NCBI GenBank assembly: GCA_016928055.1
Contig: JAFGLM010000012.1
Coordinates: forward strand, 20,336-84,335
Reading direction: 5' to 3'
DNA from: Gammaproteobacteria bacterium
GTDB taxonomy: Bacteria > Pseudomonadota > Gammaproteobacteria > HTCC5015
DNA length: 64,000 bases
Shown here: in pieces, positions 53,582 through 61,748 of the stretch
Layout of the letters: each line of letters starts with the position of its first letter
How positions within the stretch are numbered: position 1 is the stretch's first letter
The notes under the pieces: generated by a model
The model's database searches: none
The model's input: only the letters and a program-made list of their open reading frames with translations
Told to the model about the DNA's origin: nothing
Made by a program: the position numbers and the translations under genes

Positions 53582-54940
53582 TTATTTTTTACGTCTTTTC
53601 AGCCAGATCACAATACCGGCGGTAACGAGCAGCAGCGGAAGTATGACCAGAAACAGCAAGGCAACCGTAATGAGATAGGTGTTGCTGATCGTGAGCTGTG
53701 TATCCGGTGCACTGACGGCGTCAACGCTGATTAAATCATCATCGTGGCTTAACCAGTTCATAATATTGACCGCCAGCAGCATATTGCTGCCGTAGCCGAT
53801 ATAGGCGTTGGTCAGAAAATCACCGTCGCCAATCACAGCGATGCGCTGCAATGAATCAGCGTTTTGCAGTGTGCGCGACAAGCCGATGCCAATATCGATC
53901 GGTCCTGCTATCTCGTTGGCATTTTCATTAAATTCAATGTTGCCTTCGATGGGACCGGATTCGGTCCAGCTGCGCGCCAGTGTTTGCAGGAAAGTAACCG
54001 CTGTCAATTCCAGTGGATTGGCGGGACCGGCGACCAGGCCCACGGCCTGGGGGAATAAGGTGAATTCATTAAAATCACGCATGATTTTTCCATCCGGATA
54101 ATTCACCACCAGCACAAAATCGGGCTGCGTAATTCCAAACATTTGACCGGTGGCATCGACCACCACACCAGGCAAACGTTCTACGCCGAGTTCTTTTTCA
54201 ATTGCATCGAGGTTGGCGGGGTTTTCCGGTTCGGTCAGCCACAACAGATTGCCGCCATTGCGCACATAGTTGAGAATGATTTCAATTTCACCGGCAAGAT
54301 AGTTTTTTTGCGGGCTGGCGATAACCAATACGCTGGTGTTATCCGGAATATTTTGTTCAGCGAACAAATTCAGGCTTTGCACAGTAAAACCCTGTTGGCC
54401 GGCTCTTTCGGTAAATTTCGATAAACCCAGGTCATTTCCGGCGTAAGGATCGCGTTCGCCATGACCGGTTAAAAACACAATCCAACGTTCGCTTTTGCGT
54501 GCCAGTTTTTGTAATGCATTGGTAAAGGTTTCTTCAGTTAGTTGTTGTAGATGTTGTTGAGCATCGCCGTACTGAACAATCAATTCGCCAGCACTATTAA
54601 TATTCATTTCGCGGCTACGACCGGGGCTGGTTTGCGGATTGACAAATTCGAGTTCAATGTCTTTTTTATAACGTTGATAACGACCGATCAGGTTGCGTAT
54701 CGCCGAGCGTGTCATTTCGTCATCCAGAACAAATGCAGTGACATGTACGGGACCGTCAATTTTTTGTGCGATGTCACGGCTGACCTGGTTGAGGGTATTG
54801 CGGTTGTTTGCCGACCAGTCAATTTGGGTGCTATGGCGAACGCTCAGCCAGGCAAGCAGTCCTGCGATGGCGATCAATAACACGTAGTAAACCAGATTCT
54901 GTATAAATAGTTCCCGTCGGGTTTTACCTGTAATTCGCAT
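53582..54940 (-). CDS. GldG-like ABC transporter auxiliary protein
   Basis: 452 residues: N-terminal helix (LVYYVLLIAIAGLLAWL), periplasmic domain with NRNTLNQVSRDIAQKIDGPVHVTAFV and VFLTGHGERDPYAGNDLG, and a C-terminal helix ending in LKRRKK. This is the ABC-transporter auxiliary (GldG/IFT52-like) plan known from gliding-motility gldG and related operons in non-gliders. Substrate unknown. 31 bp after the permease. Confidence 0.9.
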   Translation of the reverse strand: MRITGKTRRELFIQNLVYYVLLIAIAGLLAWLSVRHSTQIDWSANNRNTLNQVSRDIAQKIDGPVHVTAFVLDDEMTRSAIRNLIGRYQRYKKDIELEFVNPQTSPGRSREMNINSAGELIVQYGDAQQHLQQLTEETFTNALQKLARKSERWIVFLTGHGERDPYAGNDLGLSKFTERAGQQGFTVQSLNLFAEQNIPDNTSVLVIASPQKNYLAGEIEIILNYVRNGGNLLWLTEPENPANLDAIEKELGVERLPGVVVDATGQMFGITQPDFVLVVNYPDGKIMRDFNEFTLFPQAVGLVAGPANPLELTAVTFLQTLARSWTESGPIEGNIEFNENANEIAGPIDIGIGLSRTLQNADSLQRIAVIGDGDFLTNAYIGYGSNMLLAVNIMNWLSHDDDLISVDAVSAPDTQLTISNTYLITVALLFLVILPLLLVTAGIVIWLKRRKK

Positions 54941-54971
54941 AGTCAGTTTTTACCTTAATAGAATACTTAGC

Positions 54972-55724
54972 TCAAGCTTGCAGGCGTTCGGCATCAAGCC
55001 TTCGCATGCTGAGTAATAGAAAAACCACGATCACAATAATGTAATACAACGCGTCACTGCTGTTGAGTACGCCGCGCTGAAAACTTTCCTGATGTTGCAT
55101 CATCGATAACCAGCGCAATAAGTCTGCGCTGTTTTCTTTTGTCTGCGCTGCCCAACTTACAATCCACAGCATAAACAGCACACCAAAGGTAACCACTGCG
55201 GCAACGGTAGGATGATCGGTCAGGCAGGATATATACAATCCGATAGCCGCAAATGCAGAAATCATCAATAACAGGCCGAGGGCAGTGCCGGCGATCTGGC
55301 CATAATCAAGATGGGTACCGCCGGCAAGCGATAATGACATCATTAACAATAAAACCAACATAAGCAGAATAAAACAGAGAATTGCCAGAAATTTACCCAG
55401 TACGATGTGGGGGGTCGTTACCGGCGCGCTCAGCAATAGCGTAAGCGTTTTGTTACGCCGTTCTTCGCTGATCAGGCGCATGGTCATGAGTGGCATGACC
55501 AGTAACAACAAAATACCGATTAGACTGAATAACGGTGTGACAACGATATCGGTTACACCGGGCGCACCATCCAGTCCGATCAGGCGAGGCTGAATCAGCA
55601 AAAACTGTTCAAGAGAAACCAGAAAGATCCAGGCCAGTATCGCCTGTAGCACGCCAAGCACTGCCCAGGCTAATGGTGATAAGAACAATGAACGTAACTC
55701 GCGGGCGGCAATAGCAAAAATCAT
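54972..55724 (-). CDS. ABC-2 type permease, GldF-like
   Basis: 250 residues, six membrane helices, beginning IFAIAARELRSLFLSPLAW and containing LISEERRNKTLTLLLSAPVTTPHIVLGKFLA, a typical ABC-2 cytoplasmic loop. It partners the ATPase immediately upstream with which it overlaps (ATGA). Confidence 0.9.
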   Translation of the reverse strand: MIFAIAARELRSLFLSPLAWAVLGVLQAILAWIFLVSLEQFLLIQPRLIGLDGAPGVTDIVVTPLFSLIGILLLLVMPLMTMRLISEERRNKTLTLLLSAPVTTPHIVLGKFLAILCFILLMLVLLLMMSLSLAGGTHLDYGQIAGTALGLLLMISAFAAIGLYISCLTDHPTVAAVVTFGVLFMLWIVSWAAQTKENSADLLRWLSMMQHQESFQRGVLNSSDALYYIIVIVVFLLLSMRRLDAERLQA

Positions 55725-56692
55725 GCGGCTTTCTCCCTGCTGGTTTCGGGATCCGTTATTTCGGTGCTGGTTAACTCAATGAAAATCTGTTCCAGATTGC
55801 GACTTTCCGGTGTCAGCTCTATCAAGCCCCAGTTTTTTTCAACTGCCAGTTTGGCAATTTCCTCTGCTGGTGACTGGCCGTTATTAAAATGAATGCGGAA
55901 ACGACTATTAGTGATCGTTTCAATTTTGTTGACGCCGGATACATTTTCGATTTCAGTTGCTTGCGGCGGGCGCCTTAATCCAATTATCAAAGACGTTGCA
56001 GCCGTATTTAATTTGAGATTATCGACACTGTCGTGAAAAACCAGCCGGCCGCGATTGATGATCTGTACGCGATTACAGGTCATTTGTACTTCGGGCAGAA
56101 TGTGTGTGGAGAGAATCACGCCGTGATCCCGGCCAAGTTGTTTAATCAACTGTCGTATTTCACGGATCTGTATGGGATCGAGTCCGACGGTGGGCTCATC
56201 CAGAATGACGACATGCGGCGAATGAATAATAGCCTGGGCAATGCCGACGCGTTGTTGAAAGCCTTTGGATAAATTGCCGATCAGTCGTGATCCGACTTCG
56301 GTCAGGCCACAGCGCTGTTTGACGCTGTCCAGCGCTTTGGCACGGAACGCTTTTTCAATTTTATGCAGTTGGGAACAATAGCCGAGGTATTCATCGACCG
56401 TTAACTCAATATACAGCGGCGGTTTTTCCGGCAGGAAACCGATAACCTGTTTGGCCCGTAAAGGCTGCTCCAGCAAATCGATATCGTTGATTTTGATGCT
56501 GCCGCCGGTGGGTGCTAGTGCGCCGCACAGCATTTGCATCGTAGTCGTTTTGCCGGCACCGTTGGGGCCGAGAAAACCCAGTACTTCGCCCTTATTTAAG
56601 GTAAAGCTCACATTATCAACGGCCCGGATATTGCCGTATAAACGCGTTAAATCCACCGCTTCAATGAGTTTTTCGGGACTTGTATCAGACAT
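55721..56692 (-). CDS. ABC transporter ATP-binding protein, GldA-like
   Basis: 323 residues. Walker A FLGPNGAGKTTTM, signature LSKGFQQRVGIAQA, Walker B VVILDEPTVGLDP, H-loop STHI, and a ~90-residue C-terminal extension. First gene of a four-gene operon (ATPase, permease, GldG-like, DUF4340) with mutM downstream. Confidence 0.93.
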   Translation of the reverse strand: MSDTSPEKLIEAVDLTRLYGNIRAVDNVSFTLNKGEVLGFLGPNGAGKTTTMQMLCGALAPTGGSIKINDIDLLEQPLRAKQVIGFLPEKPPLYIELTVDEYLGYCSQLHKIEKAFRAKALDSVKQRCGLTEVGSRLIGNLSKGFQQRVGIAQAIIHSPHVVILDEPTVGLDPIQIREIRQLIKQLGRDHGVILSTHILPEVQMTCNRVQIINRGRLVFHDSVDNLKLNTAATSLIIGLRRPPQATEIENVSGVNKIETITNSRFRIHFNNGQSPAEEIAKLAVEKNWGLIELTPESRNLEQIFIELTSTEITDPETSREKAA

Positions 56693-56849
56693 GAGGCCGC
56701 CTTTTTGTTAACAAGTGTTCTGCTTTCAGCTGAAACAGGCCAGCAATGATATTCATATCGTATTAAATAACAAGTGTTCAGGGCTAAGACCTGATTCTTA
56801 CTTATCTGCCTTGGACATTAAATGGGATTAATGTTGAATGGTCTGGATA

Positions 56850-56880
56850 TAAACAAAAGCCCCGCTTATGCGGGGCTTGT
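56850..56880 (-). terminator. Terminator of the outer-membrane protein gene
   Basis: AAGCCCCGC-TTAT-GCGGGGCTT (56857-56878) with a T-rich run beyond on the minus strand; 8 bp after the stop. Confidence 0.9.
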
Positions 56881-56885
56881 AATTG

Positions 56886-57482
56886 CTAGAATCCACTCCC
56901 GATTGTTATATAGACGGCGTTATCGTAATCACCGCTAAAAAACTGACGGTAGAGCAGGCCGAGATTAACCGCACCGGCTTTTGCGCCGACAGCCAGTTTA
57001 ATATAACCGCCGCCATCAATTTCGATATCTTCTGAACGGCAGTTTCTACAATTTGGGATTGCGCGTTCTGAAACCAGTGCGGTGTTAAAACCGGCAGCCA
57101 CTGTGAAATATGAGTTTTTATTTGTCCCAAACTGCCAGCGTGGTCCGGCATCGACATAGCCGGAAAATGCATAAGCATCGGAGCTTTCATGGTATGTCTC
57201 ATCATCGTCGAAAAGATATTCTGCCACGACCCACTGCGAGAATTCGGCGTTGTCATCGTAAGATAGATATTCGACTCCCATAGTCAACGCCAGCAAGCTG
57301 TCTGACTGAAATTCGGCATAGCCGCCCAGCGTTAAAGCCGAATTTTCAACGTATTCTCGTTGAGCAGCTTCGTTGTCGAAATTGGCCTGCCCAATATAGC
57401 CACCAAAATTCCATTGTTCGCAATAAGCAGGATTGACCCATAATAATCCCAGTGATGCCAGAAAGAATAATTTGTTTTTCAT
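56886..57482 (-). CDS. Probable outer-membrane beta-barrel protein, unknown function
   Basis: 198 residues. Signal peptide to about NPAYCEQ, then alternating aromatic beta-strands (WNFGGYIGQANFD, LTLGGYAEFQSD, AYAFSGYVDAGPRWQFG, YFTVAAGFNTAL) and a C-terminal Phe, the usual signature of outer-membrane insertion. A CRNC pair sits in a long loop (NCRNCRSEDIEI). Eight strands seem likely. No homologue recognised; stands alone with its own terminator. Confidence 0.75.
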   Translation of the reverse strand: MKNKLFFLASLGLLWVNPAYCEQWNFGGYIGQANFDNEAAQREYVENSALTLGGYAEFQSDSLLALTMGVEYLSYDDNAEFSQWVVAEYLFDDDETYHESSDAYAFSGYVDAGPRWQFGTNKNSYFTVAAGFNTALVSERAIPNCRNCRSEDIEIDGGGYIKLAVGAKAGAVNLGLLYRQFFSGDYDNAVYITIGSGF

Positions 57483-57595
57483 CGGTGCCTCGCTGCTTTT
57501 TATGTTTGAGAAGATCTATATGTTTTGCATCGCACAAAAGCGTAATCCTTTTCCTAACACAAGAGAAAACGCATTTGTACTTAGAGTTTGCCAAA

Positions 57596-57624
57596 CAAAA
57601 ACCCGCCATGCGGCGGGTTTTTTG
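57596..57624 (-). terminator. Terminator of rpmG
   Basis: AAACCCGCC-ATGC-GGCGGGTTT followed on the minus strand by TTGTTTGG; 20 bp past the rpmG stop. Confidence 0.85.
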
Positions 57625-57643
57625 AATTCGGTTCGAAGAAAGA

Positions 57644-57811
57644 CTATTTGATTTTAGCCTCTTTGTAGATCACGTGTTTGCGTACCACCGGATCATATTT
57701 TTTAAATTCCATTTTATCGGGCGTATTACGCTTGTTTTTGTCGGTAGTGTAGAAATGACCGGTACCGGCGCTGGAAACCAGTCTGATTTTGTCGCGAGCT
57801 GACTTTGCCAT
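57644..57811 (-). CDS. rpmG: 50S ribosomal protein L33
   Basis: 55 residues, opening [20 protein letters not shown] and ending [17 protein letters not shown], near-identical in pattern to E. coli L33. It is cysteine-free (the zinc-independent form). 11 bp after rpmB. Confidence 0.97.
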   Translation of the reverse strand: MAKSARDKIRLVSSAGTGHFYTTDKNKRNTPDKMEFKKYDPVVRKHVIYKEAKIK

Positions 57812-57822
57812 GATTGTTTACC

Positions 57823-58059
57823 TCAGACCTGTTCGCCGCGGGCGCGGACTTTTTTCAAGACGGTGTCGATACCCAGTTTATCAACCAGACGCATACCCTT
57901 GGTTGACAGGCGCAGTTTCACCCAACGATTTTCACTTTCCACCCAGAAACGATGGCTGTGCAGATTGGGTAGAAACCGGCGTTTGGTGCGGTTATTGGCG
58001 TGTGAGACGTTGTTACCGCTCATGGGCCGTTTTCCAGTAACTTGGCAGACTTGGGACAT
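57823..58059 (-). CDS. rpmB: 50S ribosomal protein L28
   Basis: 78 residues, [32 protein letters not shown] and [12 protein letters not shown] typical of L28. rpmB-rpmG operon, divergent from folB-folK. ATG start. Confidence 0.98.
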   Translation of the reverse strand: MSQVCQVTGKRPMSGNNVSHANNRTKRRFLPNLHSHRFWVESENRWVKLRLSTKGMRLVDKLGIDTVLKKVRARGEQV

Positions 58060-58215
58060 CTTCTTGATCCGTACGGTTTAATAAACGAAACAGGCTTAAA
58101 TCAAAGCCCGAGGGCGGCGGATAATACCGAAAAAACCGGGCCCGGACAAGCTTGGCTCACTGGCATCGTCCCGCCGGCTTCGGTATCGTTCGGTTTCATG
58201 CCTGAAGTGACGACT

Positions 58216-59058
58216 ATGGACAAAATCATCCTCGAAGACCTGCAAATTGACACGGTTATCGGTGTTTACGATTGGGAGCGCCAGATTCGCCAGCTGATCA
58301 GCCTGGATCTGGAAATGAGTGTCGATATCAGCCGGGCCGCCCGCTCTGATCTGGTTGGCGATACGCTTGATTACAAGCAGGTCGCCAAACGCCTGATTCA
58401 GTATGTGCGTGACAGCCGCTTTGAGCTGGTTGAAACCCTGGTGGAGAGGGTTGCGCAGATAGTGCTTTATGAGTTCGATGTGGCCGAAGCCCGGGTTCGT
58501 CTTAACAAACCGGGTGCGGTGCGCTACTCCAGAACCGCTGGTATCGAAATTACCCGTCGGCGGCAGCCTGGCGATACTCAGGATCTTTACATCAGCGTCG
58601 GCAGCAACGTTGAGCCGGCATCCCATATTGGCTCCGCACTGGCCATGCTGGAGAATGAGTTTGTCGGCCTGCAGCGGTCAACGGTATATAAAAATCCGGC
58701 GATCGGCTTTGCCGGCGACGATTTCCTGAATCTGGTGGTGGGTTGCCGATCGGCATTACCGGTGGCACACGTCGCAGATCGTCTCGACTGGATAGAGAGG
58801 GCGCACGGCCGTGATCGTCAGCAACCCAAGTTCTCACCGCGGACGCTGGACCTGGATCTGCTGCTCTATGGTGATGTGGTTCTGGAGCAGGAAGCGTTTA
58901 AATTACCTCGCGAAGATATTCTCAAGTATGCCTTTGTGCTGAGGCCGTTGGCCGAACTGGCGCCGGTCCTGCAGCACCCGTTGGAAAACAGGACGATGGC
59001 AGAGTTATGGGAAAATTTTCAGGGCGAGCGCCAGCTGGAGGCGGTCAGTCTGGAATAG
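58216..59058 (+). CDS. folBK: Fused dihydroneopterin aldolase / HPPK (FolB-FolK)
   Basis: Bifunctional folate enzyme, 280 residues from the ATG at 58216; the in-frame extension upstream is not domain-like and is rejected. Residues 1-~115 are FolB (DKIILEDLQIDTVIGVYDWER; catalytic Glu/Lys region; VETLVERVAQIVLYEFD; RLNKPGAVRYSRTAGIEI). Residues ~122-280 are FolK (LYISVGSNVEPASHIGSAL; the HPPK signature KFSPRTLDLDLLLYGD). It would carry out aldol cleavage of dihydroneopterin and pyrophosphorylation of its product. No stop or gap separates the two; a sequencing frameshift is unlikely because both halves are intact and in frame. Confidence 0.92.
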   Translation: MDKIILEDLQIDTVIGVYDWERQIRQLISLDLEMSVDISRAARSDLVGDTLDYKQVAKRLIQYVRDSRFELVETLVERVAQIVLYEFDVAEARVRLNKPGAVRYSRTAGIEITRRRQPGDTQDLYISVGSNVEPASHIGSALAMLENEFVGLQRSTVYKNPAIGFAGDDFLNLVVGCRSALPVAHVADRLDWIERAHGRDRQQPKFSPRTLDLDLLLYGDVVLEQEAFKLPREDILKYAFVLRPLAELAPVLQHPLENRTMAELWENFQGERQLEAVSLE

Positions 59059-59077
59059 TTTCTAATGGCGGTTAGAT

Positions 59078-59827
59078 TTAAACAGTTATGCTTCTACCAC
59101 CGTCCACATTGATAATCTGCCCGGTGATGTAGGGTGATTCCAGAGCCAGAAAGCGTACCGTTCTGGCAATATCGGCCGGATTGCCCGTGCGTTGCATGGG
59201 AACTTGTTGCAATATTGCTTGCTTGCTTTGTTCGCTCATTGTTTTTTCCGGCCACAAAATAGCGCCGGGGGCGATACCATTGACTCTAATGGCGGGGGCT
59301 AGCTCTCGCGCCAACGATCGGGTGATTGAGGTCAGAGCCGCTTTTGAAGCCGAGTAAACCACATGCCGGTGCAGCGGATGATCAGCGTACAGATCCAGAA
59401 TATTGATAATGCAGCCTTCTGCTTGTTGCAGCATCCCCGCTACCGCCTGTGACAAAAACAGGGGCGCTTTGACATTGATTGTAGTCAGCTCATTCCATTG
59501 TTGTTCTGTAATTTTACCGACCGGCGTGGGGTAAAAAGCTGATGCGTTATTGATTAAAACATCCAGTTGCCCGTAGTGATCGACCACGTGTTTTACCAGG
59601 GATTCAAGTTGATCAGTATTACCAAGATCCGCGGCAAATACCGTACAACTGTTATTGCGTACCGTGTTGAGCTCCAGTGTCAGCTGTTCAGCGGCCAGTT
59701 GCGAAGTGTTGTAATGAATCACAACATCGTAACCATAGCTGTGTAATTCCCGGCAGATTGCTGCACCAAGTCGTCGCGCGCCGCCTGTGATCAGCGCAAC
59801 TTTATTGTTGGCATCAATATAAGGCAT
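59078..59827 (-). CDS. folM: SDR-family pteridine reductase (FolM-like)
   Basis: 249 residues. Short-chain reductase with NADPH motif TGGARRLGAAI (TGxxxRxG as in pteridine reductases rather than the usual TGxxxGxG), NNAS, active-site S...Y-S-A-S-K (HVVYSASKAAL) and C-terminal GQIINVDGG. By context with folB-folK it probably reduces dihydromonapterin or dihydrofolate. Convergent with folBK. Confidence 0.85.
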   Translation of the reverse strand: MPYIDANNKVALITGGARRLGAAICRELHSYGYDVVIHYNTSQLAAEQLTLELNTVRNNSCTVFAADLGNTDQLESLVKHVVDHYGQLDVLINNASAFYPTPVGKITEQQWNELTTINVKAPLFLSQAVAGMLQQAEGCIINILDLYADHPLHRHVVYSASKAALTSITRSLARELAPAIRVNGIAPGAILWPEKTMSEQSKQAILQQVPMQRTGNPADIARTVRFLALESPYITGQIINVDGGRSITV

Positions 59828-59925
59828 CTTTGTGTAAGTGGTTGGCGAAGTTGCTACTTTAACGTATTGTGCGCTTTGACGGAAACGCCTTGAAACATGA
59901 AAATATCTAAAAACTCAACGCACCT

Positions 59926-61104
59926 ATGTTATTACCACAGCCTGAACCGGAAGCATTACAGCTAAGTCAGCAACTTGAAGCATTGCTGCGAAATGAGATT
60001 GATGCCGCAGGACCCATTTCGTTTGCGCGATTTATGCAACGCGTGCTTTATGAGCCCGGCTTGGGTTATTACATGTCTGGCCTATCCAAATTCGGTGCCG
60101 ACGGCGATTTTGTAACGGCACCGGAAATATCACCTGTATATTCACGATGCCTGGCCAGGCAGTGTATGGATGTTATGCAAAACATCCCCAACGCCAGTAT
60201 TCTGGAATTTGGCGCGGGCACCGGCACCATGGCGTCGGAAATTTTATTGCAATTACAGAAGCATCATTGCCTGCCGGAGCATTACTACATTCTTGAATTA
60301 AGCGCCGATCTCCAACAACGTCAGAGACAGACGTTGCAAGAAAAGGTACCGGAATTAATGCCACAAATAAAATGGGTATATTCATTAAGAGACCTGAGCA
60401 TTGATGGTGTTGTACTTGCCAATGAAGTATTGGATGCAATGCCGGTAGAACGATTCGTAAAACACGCTTCCTCAATTAATCGTGTTTGTGTTGATTGGAA
60501 TAAGTCATCGCAATCTTTTTGTCAGATAGAATCTGATGGTGGCGAAGAATTGCAGCAGGTGGTGAAGTATTTAGAAAAAAACTTACAGGCGGATTTTCCG
60601 GAAGCGTATTGTTCAGAAATTAATCTGCAACTCAAACCCTGGTTCAATAGTCTGTCTGATTGTTTGCAAGTAGGCGTGGCGTTGATTATTGACTACGGTT
60701 ATCCGCGCGCGAAGTACTATATGCCTGAACGCAGCATGGGAACCCTGATGTGTCATTATCGTCATCGTGCGCACGATGAGCCGTTGTTGTGGGTGGGCTT
60801 GCAGGATATTACCGCGCATGTCGATTTTACTGCGGTTGCGGAAGCGGCCGAAGCGGCGACTATGGAAGTGTTGGCATTTGCGGAGCAAGTCAGATTTCTA
60901 CTGGATTGCGGTGTGGAATCCCTGCTGGCAGAGAGCATGCAGTCTGCGGAATTGCCGGCGCAACTGAATTTGATACATCAGCTGAAAAAATTAGTATTAC
61001 CGGGTCAAATGGGGGAACTGTTCAAGGTTATGGCCGTTGCAAAGCAGTATAATCACCCCCTTGCCGGATTTAGCAAAAAAAATGATCAGCGGCATCGTTT
61101 ATAA
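59926..61104 (+). CDS. MidA/NDUFAF7-family SAM-dependent methyltransferase
   Basis: 392 residues. ISFARFMQRVLYEPGLGYYMSG and GDFVTAPEISPVYSRCLA at the N-terminus, SAM motif I ILEFGAGTGTMASEI, VVLANEVLDAMPVERF and GVALIIDYGYPRAKYY: the COG1565 pattern. The eukaryotic member dimethylates an arginine of complex I subunit NDUFS2; bacterial role unknown. 8 bp before the VanZ-like gene. Confidence 0.9.
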   Translation: MLLPQPEPEALQLSQQLEALLRNEIDAAGPISFARFMQRVLYEPGLGYYMSGLSKFGADGDFVTAPEISPVYSRCLARQCMDVMQNIPNASILEFGAGTGTMASEILLQLQKHHCLPEHYYILELSADLQQRQRQTLQEKVPELMPQIKWVYSLRDLSIDGVVLANEVLDAMPVERFVKHASSINRVCVDWNKSSQSFCQIESDGGEELQQVVKYLEKNLQADFPEAYCSEINLQLKPWFNSLSDCLQVGVALIIDYGYPRAKYYMPERSMGTLMCHYRHRAHDEPLLWVGLQDITAHVDFTAVAEAAEAATMEVLAFAEQVRFLLDCGVESLLAESMQSAELPAQLNLIHQLKKLVLPGQMGELFKVMAVAKQYNHPLAGFSKKNDQRHRL

Positions 61105-61112
61105 GGATTGCT

Positions 61113-61529
61113 ATGGAAGTAATTCTAAATATTTTCTCCCCCGACAGGCGTTTACGTCACCTGAACCTGTGGTTGGTTGCGGGATTTGTGTGGATTATCG
61201 GTGTGAATTACTGGTCCTTAACGTCGGTGCTCTGGGTGCGCATGCCCGGGCATACTGACAAGATATTTCATGCCGCCGGTTATTGCTTTTTAATGTTGTG
61301 GTGGCTGCAGTTATTTCCTGCGCGATCGGCCAGAATTATTCTGGTGTTATTTTTTATTGCCATGGGTATTGGCCTGGAAGTATTGCAGAGTTTCAATCCC
61401 ATGCGACATATGGATTACGGTGATATGGTGGCCAATTCCACGGGCGTGGTGATTGCGTTTCTAATGGGGCTGACGCGAATGGATCAGTTGTTGTACCGGG
61501 TGGAAAGAAAAATGCTGAAAAATCAGTAA
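61113..61529 (+). CDS. VanZ-like membrane protein
   Basis: 138 residues, four membrane helices. LWLVAGFVWIIGVNYWSLTSV, DKIFHAAGYCFLMLWW, FFIAMGIGLEVLQSFNPMRHMDYGDMVANSTGV: the conserved D-K-x-x-H and E-x-x-Q...D-x-x-D-x-x-x-N pattern of the VanZ family. Function unknown. Likely co-transcribed with the MidA-like gene. Confidence 0.88.
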   Translation: MEVILNIFSPDRRLRHLNLWLVAGFVWIIGVNYWSLTSVLWVRMPGHTDKIFHAAGYCFLMLWWLQLFPARSARIILVLFFIAMGIGLEVLQSFNPMRHMDYGDMVANSTGVVIAFLMGLTRMDQLLYRVERKMLKNQ

Positions 61530-61748
61530 TGCAGTATGAAAATATAGGAGTGTGAAAAGAAAAGTAGGGAAGTAGAAAGGAACAAGAACTATACGCTTAT
61601 ATACTCCCATACTTTTTTGCCCAGTGTTCATTCCTTCTGCTGATGCAAATCCGCAGATTTGGCGTTAAACTGCACGGCTACTAAGAACGGGCAATCCAGG
61701 TAGATTGTCAGGGCGCATATCAAGGATGACCAGCCACGCTGCAATGTG
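61530..61748. other. Gap before the type I secretion gene
   Basis: 219 bp without a supported gene. The first 100 bp are purine-rich with loosely complementary blocks (AGTATG.../...CATACT, about 61541 and 61610), which might fold into a long hairpin. Promoter of the secretion gene presumably lies in the right half; none was assigned. Confidence 0.35.

Noticed and set aside
58042..58215. 58-residue N-terminal extension of FolB-FolK
   Set aside because: Not domain-like and it lies across the rpmB/folBK divergent gap; FolB homology begins at the ATG at 58216.
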